Source: Candolleomyces eurysporus (taxonomy: Eukaryota > Basidiomycota > Agaricomycetes > Agaricales > Psathyrellaceae). From it: a DNA stretch of 64,000 bases. The DNA lies in assembly GCA_027579435.1 (NCBI GenBank), contig JANBPK010000746.1, positions 1 to 64,000 of the forward strand, in the 5' to 3' direction. The notes beneath the pieces were generated by a model, which worked only from the letters and a program-made list of their open reading frames with translations, had not been told where the DNA came from and did no database searches. Shown here in pieces: positions 25,277 through 35,275 of the stretch. Positions within the stretch are counted from its first letter, which is position 1. Every line of letters begins with the position of its first letter. Position numbers and translations under genes: made by a program.

Positions 25277-26213
25277 TCAAGGAACAGCCACAGGACCCGT
25301 ATACGCATGGATAGTATGGTCGTTGCATCCAGCAGGCGTCTGGTACGAGTACGGCCCTAGATTGATGTAGACATCGCGATTGCCCTGTGCATCAGGGCAC
25401 ACAAGCCAGGCCTGATGGTTTCAAGGCAAGTCAGAACCTGTTGCAAAGCAAGTTACTCGACGACGTACGTTGTTTTGAGGTCGACTAATAGCAGGATCAC
25501 TCCACTCCAGAGTATCTCCACTCCACCGGAAGGTACCCGACGTCGCAGGCGTCCTCGACCAAGAGACCTTGAGCTTCTTGGCTGCTGAATCGGTTTTGGG
25601 CTCCACAACAGCATAAAGCAATGTCTGTTGTCCTTCAACACCCTGAATCAGTTGGCCATTGACGACTCGGAAGAGGGAGCTGGTCATGTAGTCTCCCAAG
25701 ATTGCGTCGCCTGGTGTACCCCAGACTTCGGATCGGAGGTACTTGTGGAAGTTGGGATCGGTCTATAGGATCACCCCAGGGGTCCGTTAGCAGCTTTTCG
25801 GGTCGATCGTTAACAAGAACAAACGCACCACAGCCCGAACGAACGAATACCCATTAACCAGGGTTGGTGTACCCGAAGGTGCAGACGGAGTACTGAAAGT
25901 GGACGTTGGCGTGTTCGTGGGGGTCGGAGTTGTCGGGGTGGGCGTGCTCGAAGTCGGAACAGGTGTGCTTGCACCGGGGACACATTGAGAGTACCACTGA
26001 TTGGTAGCTTGACATACGTAGCCGGAAGGGCAATTTGTAGGCCCATTCCAGCCTTGCCCACCGCACTAGTTACAGCCAGGTTAGAGATTGAGCAAGGCCA
26101 ATTAGATCTGATAATCGACATACCTGGCCATACGCCGGTGCCGTAGACTGGCTCCTGACTCCAGTCGACAAGAAAGCGCAAGCTGCGGCAGTAACGAAGA
26201 GTGCTTTGGCCAT
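25277..26213 (-). CDS. Secreted protein with N-terminal CBM1 cellulose-binding module
   Basis: A secreted protein. Residues 1-22 ([20 protein letters not shown]) form a signal peptide. A fungal CBM1 follows: AYGQ, then across an intron [20 protein letters not shown] and [11 protein letters not shown], with the usual cysteines and aromatics. A Thr/Pro/Ser linker ([20 protein letters not shown]) joins a C-terminal domain of about 150 residues. It contains [40 protein letters not shown] and, in the last exon, [21 protein letters not shown] cannot name that domain; I see no known hydrolase motif. Probably binds plant-cell-wall cellulose. The start ATG sits directly before the signal peptide. Confidence 0.85.
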
Positions 26214-26632
26214 GGCGAACAGTGATATCAAGCGGTTACCCTGACCATACCCCGCTGCCCATCTTTTATATGCACAACACCTCGTTCCAGAAGATCGTTG
26301 CCTCCCACCACACGCGCCAAAGCACGCCGAGCAAAAGCCTTTATCTCGGGATGTCGTGCCAAGGTACCTAGAGAAGCCTGGTCTGATACATGTCGCCGTC
26401 GGTTGTTTGTCGGAACCACCGAAGACCCTCTCCGTTCATTTATGATCACAACAACTTCAATGCGACTCCGGTTGATCATGCACTCGTACTGGAAGCAGTT
26501 CCCGCACTCAATTACTTGCTATTTTTAAGACTAGTCACACCAATATACATTTCAAGCTTCGAACCTGTGCGAGGGAGGTGAGTGCGGTGTGACCGGTGGA
26601 AGAATTGGCGACCGACCTTTCTACGATTTACT
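26214..26632. other. Intergenic
   Basis: Promoter side of the CBM1 gene and 3' flank of the next gene. No gene is seen. Confidence 0.45.
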
Positions 26633-27432
26633 CTATGATGTGCGGTCTCCATCTGTATGGATCTCGCATTTCTCCAAAGGCCTCTCCTCCATCGGGGTTT
26701 GCTGAACGAGCATACGGTCCAAAACCACGATGAGCCAGTCGTCATTACCCAAGGGCTCGTTGACAGGCGCTCGCATTTTAGGATAACGGATGCTCGGAAT
26801 TTCTCGTCTCGGAGAGCCTGACGATTTCTGGTTGTTGGTACGTGCAACGTCGAAAGGAACAGTTTTGACGTCGAGTTGGTCAAATGTTTGACGAAGGAAC
26901 GACGTTAGACGAGAGAAGACGCGATGGTCGTTAAGAGCGATTCGGAGGAGATGCACCCATTGTGAGGTGGGTAGACTGGCTGCCAGAATCAGTGGCACTA
27001 GGGTCGCGGCGGTCGTCAGCACGAAACCAGGAGATCTTGCCAACGAGTAAACTAAGCAAAAGCATCTGTCAATCTCTGAATGCTGTAAAACAGGATACTG
27101 GAATTCACATAAAATTATGTCACACCCGAGTGCAAAGACAACGGGGTTGTGGCTGCCCTTTATTGTCGCAGTTAGCGCTTGATGAAGGATCCTGCGATTC
27201 AAACGGTCCACAAATTGAGTCATTTTCGCGGTGAGTCAGGTCGCTGGGAAGCAACGTACCCGAGGCTGAGGATAGGGTAAAAACAGATCAAAAAAGACAA
27301 TAAGAGACCGCACTGGAAGGGTGACAGATTCTTCAGCACCCATTTCAGAAGGGGCAGGAAGGAAACGGTCGTGGAATAAACACCTTCCGACCAGTCATCC
27401 AGAGCTCCGAAGAATGTGAATATGTCTGTCAT
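26633..27432 (-). CDS. Hypothetical membrane protein
   Basis: Family not recognised. The first exon from ATG 27432 reads MTDIFTFFGALDDWSEGVYS and then a hydrophobic segment (GLLLSFLICFYPILSLG). An intron starts GTACGT. The next coding piece is ILHQALTATIKGSHNPVVFA. After another intron comes LARSPGFVLTTAATLVPLIL, a second membrane segment. A soluble C-terminus of about 120 residues follows (FSRLTSFLRQTFDQLDVKTV, DDWLIVVLDRMLVQQ). Exon joins are inferred from splice sites and frame. It sits next to another membrane protein on the same strand. Confidence 0.5.
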
Positions 27433-27716
27433 GATTTCCAGGGGGATTGGCAAGCATCCCAAAAGTATATATCTCGCTCACTCTTATGCGGGCAGTGGAT
27501 ATATGGTCCGCAGCAGAACACGTTGGTGTGACGATTCGGACACAACCCTTGGTATGCACACGTTGAACTGCGCAACAGGTACACCGAGAAGACAGACAGC
27601 TTTGACATGTTCTATTATGAAGATATAAGCGCAACAATAGGTATTAGGTGAGGGTCGAAGTACAATACCAGGTCCATGAGCCGATAAACGAGTGGAAGAG
27701 ATTCAGGCTGGATGAC

Positions 27717-28646
27717 TCAATACGATTCTGCCCAGGTGGATTCTTTTTCTGGAGCTTCCGATTTCACAGCATCAGATTCCTGAGTATCCTGAGGTTCGGT
27801 GGAGCCGTTTTCGAGGAGAGGAGTATCTTTGCCCTCGGAAATGAGCGGCGGCGGTGAACTGCCAGTGAGACTATTCAGGACGTAGTCTTTGATGTCAGAT
27901 GCCCACATCGCAGCACCTCCAAGACCATCTTGACGTGTCATGACTGCGAGGCGTAATAACAGGAAGGATCCAACGAGCATTGTTGTCACGAAAGTAGCTG
28001 CGATGGCGGTTCCGAATAGCACCGAGAGGAGTACTGTCGCTATTGACGAGGGTTGACTGAGACAAGGCAAGCAGTATCGTGATAGAGAGGACTTACAGAA
28101 AATCAAGATTGCTCCAATTGAAGCAATCAAAACAGATATAATGCCCCCCAATATGAACGCGACCAGCGTTCCACCCATCACCGTCCTGCGGAGTCGTTGG
28201 TATAAATCACTGAGTCGAGAACCCGCCTAAGGTAGAAAGCTTACAGATAGGTGCCAATTGGAAGGAAGCTCAAGATGAGGAAGACAATCGCAAAGACCTG
28301 GGTGTCGGTGCAAAGCTGTCAGCGACGAAGCACCAGTCGTACAAGCACCAGCTGAATAGAAATTCACCGTCAAAATGGGCTTCCGGTCAAATGAGGCATC
28401 CACGAAAGCCAACCCAGGCCGAAGGTACGATTCAAAGAGCTTTTCGAACCTAGAATCCAGTTGTTTTAGCTACTTCTGGTGAGAACAACCCCGAGGTGGG
28501 GCCCGTATCGTCAACTCGGTCGCGAACCTATCGGTGAAGTCTTGAACGGAAGAAGCGCTGTTGAAGAAATAGGACGATAATTCTTCTACTCTTCTGTGAC
28601 CTGGACGTTGCGCCGCATTGCTTTCTTCCTTGAATCTGGTCCCCAT
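27717..28646 (-). CDS. Four-hydrophobic-segment membrane protein, possibly promethin-like
   Basis: The C-terminal four exons are clear. One ends FVDASFDRKPILT. Across introns follow VFAIVFLILSFLPIGTYL, then TVMGGTLVAFILGGIISVLI, then TVLLSVLFGTAIAATFVTTM and LVGSFLLLRL. The tail is charged and soluble (ENGSTEPQDTQESDAVKSEA) and ends at 27717. Paired hydrophobic hairpins after an amphipathic start resemble promethin/LDAF1-type lipid-droplet proteins, but I cannot confirm this. The N-terminal part contains VEELSSYFFNSASSVQDFTD. Its join to the rest is unresolved and the ATG at 28646 is tentative. Confidence 0.55.
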
Positions 28647-28739
28647 TGCATTGGCGACTTGGACGTGGTGGAGGTATGTGTTGAAGAGAGCTTGGGTCAC
28701 CAAGGTTTGGTGATGAGCTCGGCCGGCCGGCACCGGTGA

Positions 28740-29086
28740 CCGGCCTCTGATAGAATAGGAATGACGTCACGCGTTCTCGACGCGCTTTCGGTCGAGCCAT
28801 CGTTCCAATGGGTCCACAACGTTCACGCTGGCACACCATCGAGGAAATTACGAAAACTTCGACAAATATGCTTCATCTTCTAGCCGCTGAAGCCGAACCT
28901 TCTGGAGCTTCCGTCAAACAGGGCATAAACCCCAGTTTTGTGTCCTGGTCACGACCCCTACAACGAGGGAGAGGAGCCGCCTTTGCTCCTTCAAGAGTGA
29001 CATGAAGGAGGGTATAAATCCTACCTCGAACTCTTAGGATTGAGCATTATTGATTCACCCCTCGAACTCGATACAACTTGACCATC
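28740..29086. promoter_or_regulatory. Divergent intergenic region
   Basis: Between the membrane-protein gene and the Y3-like gene. It holds a GGCCGGCCGG palindromic core near 28722-28732 at its edge and a likely core promoter (GGTATAAATC) at about 29010, 70 bases before the Y3-like start. Confidence 0.4.
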
Positions 29087-29753
29087 ATGCTCTTCATCGG
29101 CAAGGTTGGCAAACCTCACGGATCGTCAAACCATGCGCTGACCGTTATGCGTCTTCATCCACCAGATTTTGACCACAGTCGGAGCCTCTGCTCTGATTGC
29201 TACATTCACTGCTCAGTCCCCGGAGGTTACATGCTATGGCAGTGGCCTGGCATACAATTGCGCCAGGTTCATCAATCAGTTCTGCACACATGCTGCGGCT
29301 GGCTCTGTATTGCTCTCCGCTCTTTCTCATTTGTCTGAGGCTGACTATTTTTTCCAGTACGCTCAGTATGATAGTATGAGCCGTTGCTACAATAACGGAG
29401 GTGGTCTCAGATGTAGGCTCCACGCTTACAATTTCTTATGACCATTTCAAACCGGGCGACCTGAGGGTCTGGCTCAACAACCCATCTGCCGCGGGGAATC
29501 AGGTCCCCAGCAACGCTAGCTGCAGAGAAGTTCTCACAGATGTCTATACATGCAACTCTGTAAGTCGCTCATACGCACTCTCCATGGCGAATCGATTCTC
29601 ACAGCTTATCAGGGAGGGTTTGGCCGATTCCCGAATGGAGTCTTCCGGTATGCCATCGATCCTAACCTGGGTCAATGCGGTGGAGATGTTCAGGGTGGCA
29701 GCCGTGCTGCGAATGCCGTTGAAGCTAACTCTGCCGCTGCTTCTGCCGCTTGA
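29087..29753 (+). CDS. Y3-like secreted glycan-binding protein, copy 1
   Basis: A small secreted cysteine-rich protein. Exon 1 encodes MLFIGK; across an intron (GTTGGC..CCAG) comes ILTTVGASALIATFTAQ, completing a signal peptide. The mature part reads SPEVTCYGSGLAYNCARFIN then QFCTHAAAG. A second intron leads to YDSMSRCYNNGGGLRC, and later exons give WLNNP, NASCREVLTDVYTCNS and GGFGRFPNGVFRY then DPNLGQCGG. The cysteine spacing, RCYNN and GGFG blocks match the Y3-like domain known from agaric glycan-binding proteins. It has eight cysteines, against nine in copy 2 at 32667. A TATAAA-like element (GGTATAAATC) lies 70-80 bases upstream. Family assignment rests on motif memory. Confidence 0.7.
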
Positions 29754-30294
29754 CCTGTTAGCCAGCAACGTGCGTTTGTAGGAACTAGGGGTTTGCAGAA
29801 GGTTTGAATACTGGTGCCTTGGAATGTATGGTGTACTCCCAAGTGGTTTGGATTCAACAAGATGATATACTTTTACAATTTTCATGGGGGTGGAAGCCAG
29901 CCTGCCCGCGAGGAATGTTTTACACCGAGTGACTGGCCCTGCCTTGATAACCCCCCATTCTGTGTTGTCCCATATCCATAACCTTTTTACGAGCCAGTGC
30001 ACAAAGGGAAGTGCGAAAGATCATTGAGCAAGCTTGAAGCTCACGGTAGTACTCACTTCCAAAATAAATATCCCACTGCTAAGTGAAAGAACTGATCTGC
30101 TACTCAGAGACGGGTCGGGTATCGGCCCAACAATGGTGGGCAGGCCGTATATCAAGTGTTGAGTAACGTTGAGTACTGAGTGCCCAACCTGAGCGCGAGA
30201 AACAATGACTCAGCGAAATTCTCTACTCATCTAACACTTGCAGCTTCAGGATCTAGTCTCACACCAGCAGGCAAAGCCCTTGATTCTTGGACGA
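29754..30294. other. Intergenic
   Basis: 3' flank of the Y3-like gene and 5' flank of the F-box gene. No gene is seen. Confidence 0.45.
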
Positions 30295-32014
30295 ATGGAG
30301 CCCAGTGGCAACAACCAAACCCAGATGGCACTCGATGCACGCATCGACCAGCTCCAGAACGAGCTAATCCACCTGAAGCGTCGCCGAAACGCCCTCTCCC
30401 CCATTTCCCAACTTCCCCCCGAAATCCTATGCGAGATACTCTTGCTCGTAAAGCAAGAGGACGACACGGACTCGGAGGAACACCAGAACCCCATTCCACG
30501 ATACATCAGGCTCTGCCACGTCTCCCATTTTTGGCGAACCGTCATGCTTGATTGCCCTGAACTCTGGGTGGACGTACGCCTTGTGTACTCGGATTCATGC
30601 AAGGGTTGGCGGATGCTCAAGTTTATGGCTCAGCACGCCAAAAACCAGAAACTATCCGTAACTTATACGCACATCAACTCCCATAACCACAGCATATCCA
30701 AAATGGACGGCGTTTTGCTTCGCACTCTGCATGAAGAGTCAAGCAAAGTAATGTCGCTTCATCTGTCATGGGGTAAAATTTATTACAAGGAGGCACAAGG
30801 AGGCGCACTTTTTGCGAATATCTTTCGTGAGAGGGATTTTAGCAATCTCGAAACCCTTCATCTCAAGCATACACTGGTTTGTCTTCAACCAGTCCTGCAA
30901 TTGGAGAAGGTGTTCGAGAATCCCCCGCCGAAACTACGGCGTCTGGAGGTTACGGGGTGGAAATTTGATTTATCCTTCGGTTGTCAACTGTTGGGCAGCT
31001 TAACCCACCTTGTTCTGAATNGGGGGGTTTGATGGAAGTTTGTCGGCCCTCTCATTGGCACCTAGACTGAAAACGTTGCGCATTGCAGAAGTATCACCTT
31101 CCCGTTCAGCACCCTTTCCGCCCGGCCACGTTCTTCGATTTCAACACCTCGAATCGTTGGCTCTATCTGCGTACATGCCGACATTGTCGTTCATCTTGAA
31201 GGTTATTCAGATCCCACCCAATCTTGCGCATCTCAGTCTCGGCTGGTTGCACCATCGATACTCCAATCCTCCTAACTTCCCTTGTTCCCCCAACGCACGG
31301 CCTGGTAATTTTTTCAACGCCTGGGAACATGGGCAAGAAGGTGCTGTTCTGCCACAACATGTGCTCGTTGGCCAGTTCAGAGGGCACACGAGGTTCGGCT
31401 TCGTTGTTCATGGATGGAAGACGACATCGCCATCCGACAGATTCAAACCGTGCAGGTACAAATGGTTCTCACCATCGGTTACGCTCAAGTTCGAACTTCC
31501 CAGTGACACTGCACCATCCTTCCTCGATTGGATATTCCCGTTCACCGATTCAAATGACTATCGACGCAAATGGTCCTTCGATGAAGTCAGAGTGATGGAG
31601 GTTCTGGCTTCCGTCGAACCAGAGGGGGATGATTTCTTGCAGAAGAAGGAGAAACATTCATTCGGAGATCATTTCTGGACCACGATCGCAAATGCACCGT
31701 ACCTCCAGATTCTTCACCTCGACTCGCATTTTGAAAACAAGTTAAAGGAGACCATCATCACGCTCGGATACGGCGCCTTTACAGCCCTTCAACACCTTGT
31801 CTTCTCGTTTGTCCGCTTTGAAACTGCTGTGCGTCGAATTCCCTTCGACGATTTTGTGAGAAGCATTGTGGAGTACCTCAAGCTGGATGGAAGGGCGCCA
31901 TTGGCGCTTTTGGGATTTCGACATTGTCCCGAACCAGCGAGTAAGGATACCTTGGAAGTCCTGAAGGAAGTCGCCGCCGATGTCGTTTGCCGGGAGAATG
32001 GAGAATGGGCGTAA
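30295..32014 (+). CDS. F-box protein
   Basis: An F-box protein, expected to recruit targets to SCF ubiquitin ligases. It begins with a coiled coil (ARIDQLQNELIHLKRRRNAL). The F-box follows: ISQLPPEILCEILLLVKQ, then RLCHVSHFWRTVMLDCPELW. The rest is leucine-rich (SNLETLHLKHTLVCLQP, KLRRLEVTGWKFDL, LGSLTHLVLN). It is a single exon if the N at 31021, in a run of G, is an overcall: dropping it restores GGFDGSLSALSLAPRLK in frame. A second start codon would otherwise be needed there. The last 100 bases recur as a relic at 33518-33640. It stands between two Y3-like genes. Confidence 0.82.
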
Positions 32015-32666
32015 TTGGTGATTACCCATGATAATGCAATTGCTTAGAAAACGAAGCCTCGCCTTGTTCGATTCAGAGTCATCACTTATAGCATTGATGA
32101 ACTATGGGAACGTGAGCTAGAAGGATTCATCGAAATCATCCTAAATTTTGATAGCTTTGTTAGTGGGTTCACCGGCATGGTTCGCATAGATGTCAATGTG
32201 ATTGGAATGAGATTATTTGGCTTCTTCATCTATCTGTTGAGAAATAGCTAGCTTGTTCATCATAATGCAGACGATTCATCNAAAAAAAAGTTGTTCGACG
32301 GCATAGTGTGCGTTTGGGCACCGACCTAGCTCTGTGGCTCGTTTTAGAAAGGGCGTCGCCTTTTTTGCACGCGCCCTCCAATCATTTCCGGTGATGCTGC
32401 AACAATCTGTGTCGCTTTATGTAGGATCGCAGAAGCTGCGCCGCCTGCCACCCANTTTTTTAGCATGATCAGAATGTAAATGTATCATTGCATCTCCTAT
32501 TCATCTGCCAACGAGGCTAGTCAGCATTCGCGGTCAGATAGCGTTCGCCTTGAGCCCCAACGTATCTTTGAGCGAGAACCTTTTACATTATATCGTGCTA
32601 TTAGAAGTAGGAGTATAAATCCCCCCTGCGAGCAACTCACATCCGTTGTCTGCCAGCAGCCCTACA
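32015..32666. other. Intergenic, promoter of second Y3-like gene
   Basis: Contains an A run with an N at 32281-32288 and a TATAAA-type element (GTATAAATCC at about 32612), about 50 bases before the start of the Y3-like gene, as in copy 1. No gene is seen. Confidence 0.45.
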
Positions 32667-33348
32667 ATGTTCCTCAAAGCCAAGGTCTGGGTTTCAGAGT
32701 CGTACTAAAAGTGCTGCTTACTGATTTGTCTCTCGCAGCTTTTGACCCTCGCCGCAGCCTCCACTCTCATAGCTGGAGTTGTTGGCCAGAGTGTTAAACC
32801 GGAGGTTACTTGCAATGAGAAAGGCTCTCAACACGACTGCGAACGATTTATACCAGACTTCTGTCAACACGCCGGTAGCGCCACGGCAAGTCTCTACACC
32901 GCTGCTGCGCTTAACACTCGACATATTCACTTGTAAAATCCTCTAGTACAGACCCTATGATAGCATGGGCCGCTGCTTCAACAACGGGGATGGCGGAAAA
33001 TGTATGTTGTCCCAATTTTATTCACTCGTTGAGCTAAACATGAGTTTGACTTGCCTATTGACAGGCGACTTCACTGCCTGGCTCAACAACCCTATCGCTG
33101 ATATAAGGGAGACCCCCTTGGCTGCCCCCTGCATTCAGGTGCTCGAGACTATCTCGACTGCTTGCAAGGCTGTGAGTTTCGTCCATTATCGACAAGTGGT
33201 ATACGATGAGAAACTTACTTGGGAATAGGGAGGGTTTGGAAATATTCCTAACGCACCTTTCCGATTCAGCGTTGATCCCACTGAGGGTCAGTGCAAAGGA
33301 GGTGTTCAAATTTGCACGAGGGTTGGGAATGCCACGAATGTGGATTGA
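32667..33348 (+). CDS. Y3-like secreted glycan-binding protein, copy 2
   Basis: Paralogue of 29087-29753 with the same exon pattern. Exon 1 encodes MFLKAK; an intron (GTCTGG..CGCAG) leads to LLTLAAASTLIAGVVGQ, a signal peptide. The mature part reads PEVTCNEKGSQHDCERFIPD then FCQHAGSAT. Later exons give YDSMGRCFNNGDGGKC, DFTAWLNNPIADIRETPLAA, PCIQVLETISTACKA, and GGFGNIPNAPFRFSVDPTEG then QCKGGVQICTRVGN. All Y3-like landmarks and nine cysteines are kept, with no disruption. Function by family is glycan binding or defence; substrate unknown. Confidence 0.72.
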
Positions 33349-33517
33349 GGGTCGGTTCCCCCTGCTTGGCGTTGGGCCGTGACTCGAATTGTTAGCGTGG
33401 TAAAGGACATTCATTTAGCTTCTGTTCTTGAAAGGTGTCGTCAGCATACGACCCCCTGTATGTGCCGTGTACCTATGGACCTTTGTACCAATTGTTGTGA
33501 TTCAATTCTTTTATTCC

Positions 33518-33640
33518 AAGTTCCGAGGCATTTGGGATTTTAGGACATCGCCCGAAATAGCCGGCCAGGGTACCTTGGAACCCTGAATAAAGCTGCCGTC
33601 ACTGTCGTTTGCTGGGAGAATGAACAATAGGCGTAATGGC
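33518..33640 (+). pseudogene. Relic of F-box gene 3' end
   Basis: Matches 31906-32020, the last codons and stop of the F-box gene (TTTGGGATTT, ATACCTTGGAA or GTACCTTGGAA, TGTCGTTTGC, GGGAGAATG, GGCGTAAT). The rest of that gene is not found here, so this is the remaining edge of a duplicated F-box copy placed directly after the second Y3-like gene. Confidence 0.65.
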
Positions 33641-33920
33641 AGTTGCTTCCCGCTGCACCTGTGGAAAGCCATGATCCTGAAAAGACTGTCCCGGAAGATG
33701 AGATGAGGCCTTGCCTTATTCAATTCAGAAAAACCGAGTTCAACTTCAGCATTACAAAAGCTCTCCGATCCTACTCGCTAGAGCGCCTCGCGATCCACGT
33801 TCCACGCAGTTAATTGGGTGGGCCGCTCCGGCATGTCGCCTTCGTCAAAAGCAGTCATTGATCAGATTGTGCATACCCTAGACGTGGAGAAGATAGTACC
33901 TTTTGCTTCTTTTTTCTGGT

Positions 33921-34103
33921 GAAAAGCCGAAGACTGTGGAGGCGTATTCGAAGATGTTCTCGGCGGCTAACGCGGACCTCCGCTAGTTGGCTGAAAGCTT
34001 GGACAAGGAATCAGGGTCATTTCTCGAAAAATTTGCCGCATTGTTCTTCGCGCTTTCCGAATCCCCATCTTCACATGGTGGCGGTCGAGTAGATGCACAA
34101 TAA
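33921..34103 (+). pseudogene. Possible coding relic
   Basis: One frame reads EKPKTVEAYSKMFSAANADL, a TAG, then LAESLDKESGSFLEKFAALF ending at TAA 34103. Composition is that of a helical soluble protein, but the in-frame TAG and lack of an ATG leave it a relic, or exons joined at CCGCTAG. Family not recognised. Confidence 0.3.
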
Positions 34104-35275
34104 GATGATTTGAAACGCGAACTCCGTTCTGGATCTCCAGATGTGGCGATAGAATGCGTGGGTCCAGATGAATTGGGTAATGCCAGCGGGAGTCCGACCA
34201 AACGCTTCCCGAAAATGCTCTTCGGTGTTTCCGGCTACAGTACCAACACTATAATTGACTCCTAGAGATGATACCCCTGCCAATGATTGGCAGAAATTGG
34301 ACAATGGCGTCGAGACCTTAACCACATCGCGGAGTTGGGGGTCTAGCACAGTTTGGCGAGGCAGGACCGAGGGCAGAGATATACGTATACAGCATTGTGA
34401 TGGGAAGCGGAGTGCTCGCAAGATGAATATTGGGTCGGTGGGCTCGAATCTTTGGCGCGTAGTATACTCCGTGGGGCAAACAGCCTGTATCCGCATCCTC
34501 AGTTGAAGATTAGAATGCACGGGACCTCTGTATCAGTTGTTGCCACTAAACTCGCTTTTGTCTCGTCTGAGTCTTCTGCGACTGTGAGGCGCTAGTCACA
34601 ATCCGTGTGAATCAATGAGTCAGCGATGGTCGGCCTCCGTAGTGCCGGATGCCGGAAGAGGTAATGCCTTCTCCCGAGTGTCCGCCAAATGCCCCGCCCC
34701 GCTCGTGATGTTCTCCCACCTTGTTCGCTAGAAGTCCTGGTTACAACGTCAAGGAGTCTTTATGAGCAGTCAGAAAACAGCTCTGAGGGTGCTGTGAAGC
34801 CATTTATTGTCTCGGGACCAAACGAAGCCTACCTCACGTGTCGACATATGCTCTCAACTGGCAACCCAATTCTTCATCGTCTACATTCGTTGTTCCCGGC
34901 TCGTGAGCTTGTCAAGCAACCGTTTCCTTGATAACATAGGAAGGTACTGTCTATGGCATGCTTCATGCACACGAAGACCGAAGCTCAGGGGTTGTCGTTA
35001 GGCAACCGGCCAGAGGCTGCTCGAAGACAATAATAAATTACTCGCAGCGCGTCGCGATTCCCTGGCTCTCGTTACAGGATCTTTGACTCTTCGCGTGTAT
35101 AAAATGTGGGATGCAGAGGTAAATGAATTTCTAAAACTACCCAACCAAGCTCTAGGTAAGTGTAATTCCTTCACCATCCATATCACGGAATCGAGAGCTT
35201 ATACAGATGCAGATCTTCCTTTCACAATTTTTCAATTCATACCGCACTTTCTATTAGATTTTTTCTCTTTTCAGA
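34104..35275. other. Intergenic
   Basis: No supportable gene. The last bases before 35276 (TTTTCTCTTTTCAG) look like an intron acceptor, so the following gene may have an upstream, possibly noncoding, exon here. Confidence 0.45.

Noticed and set aside
33983..34520. Minus strand frames of 72-149 codons
   Set aside because: No motif or consistent exon join; the first overlaps a better coding-like stretch on the + strand.
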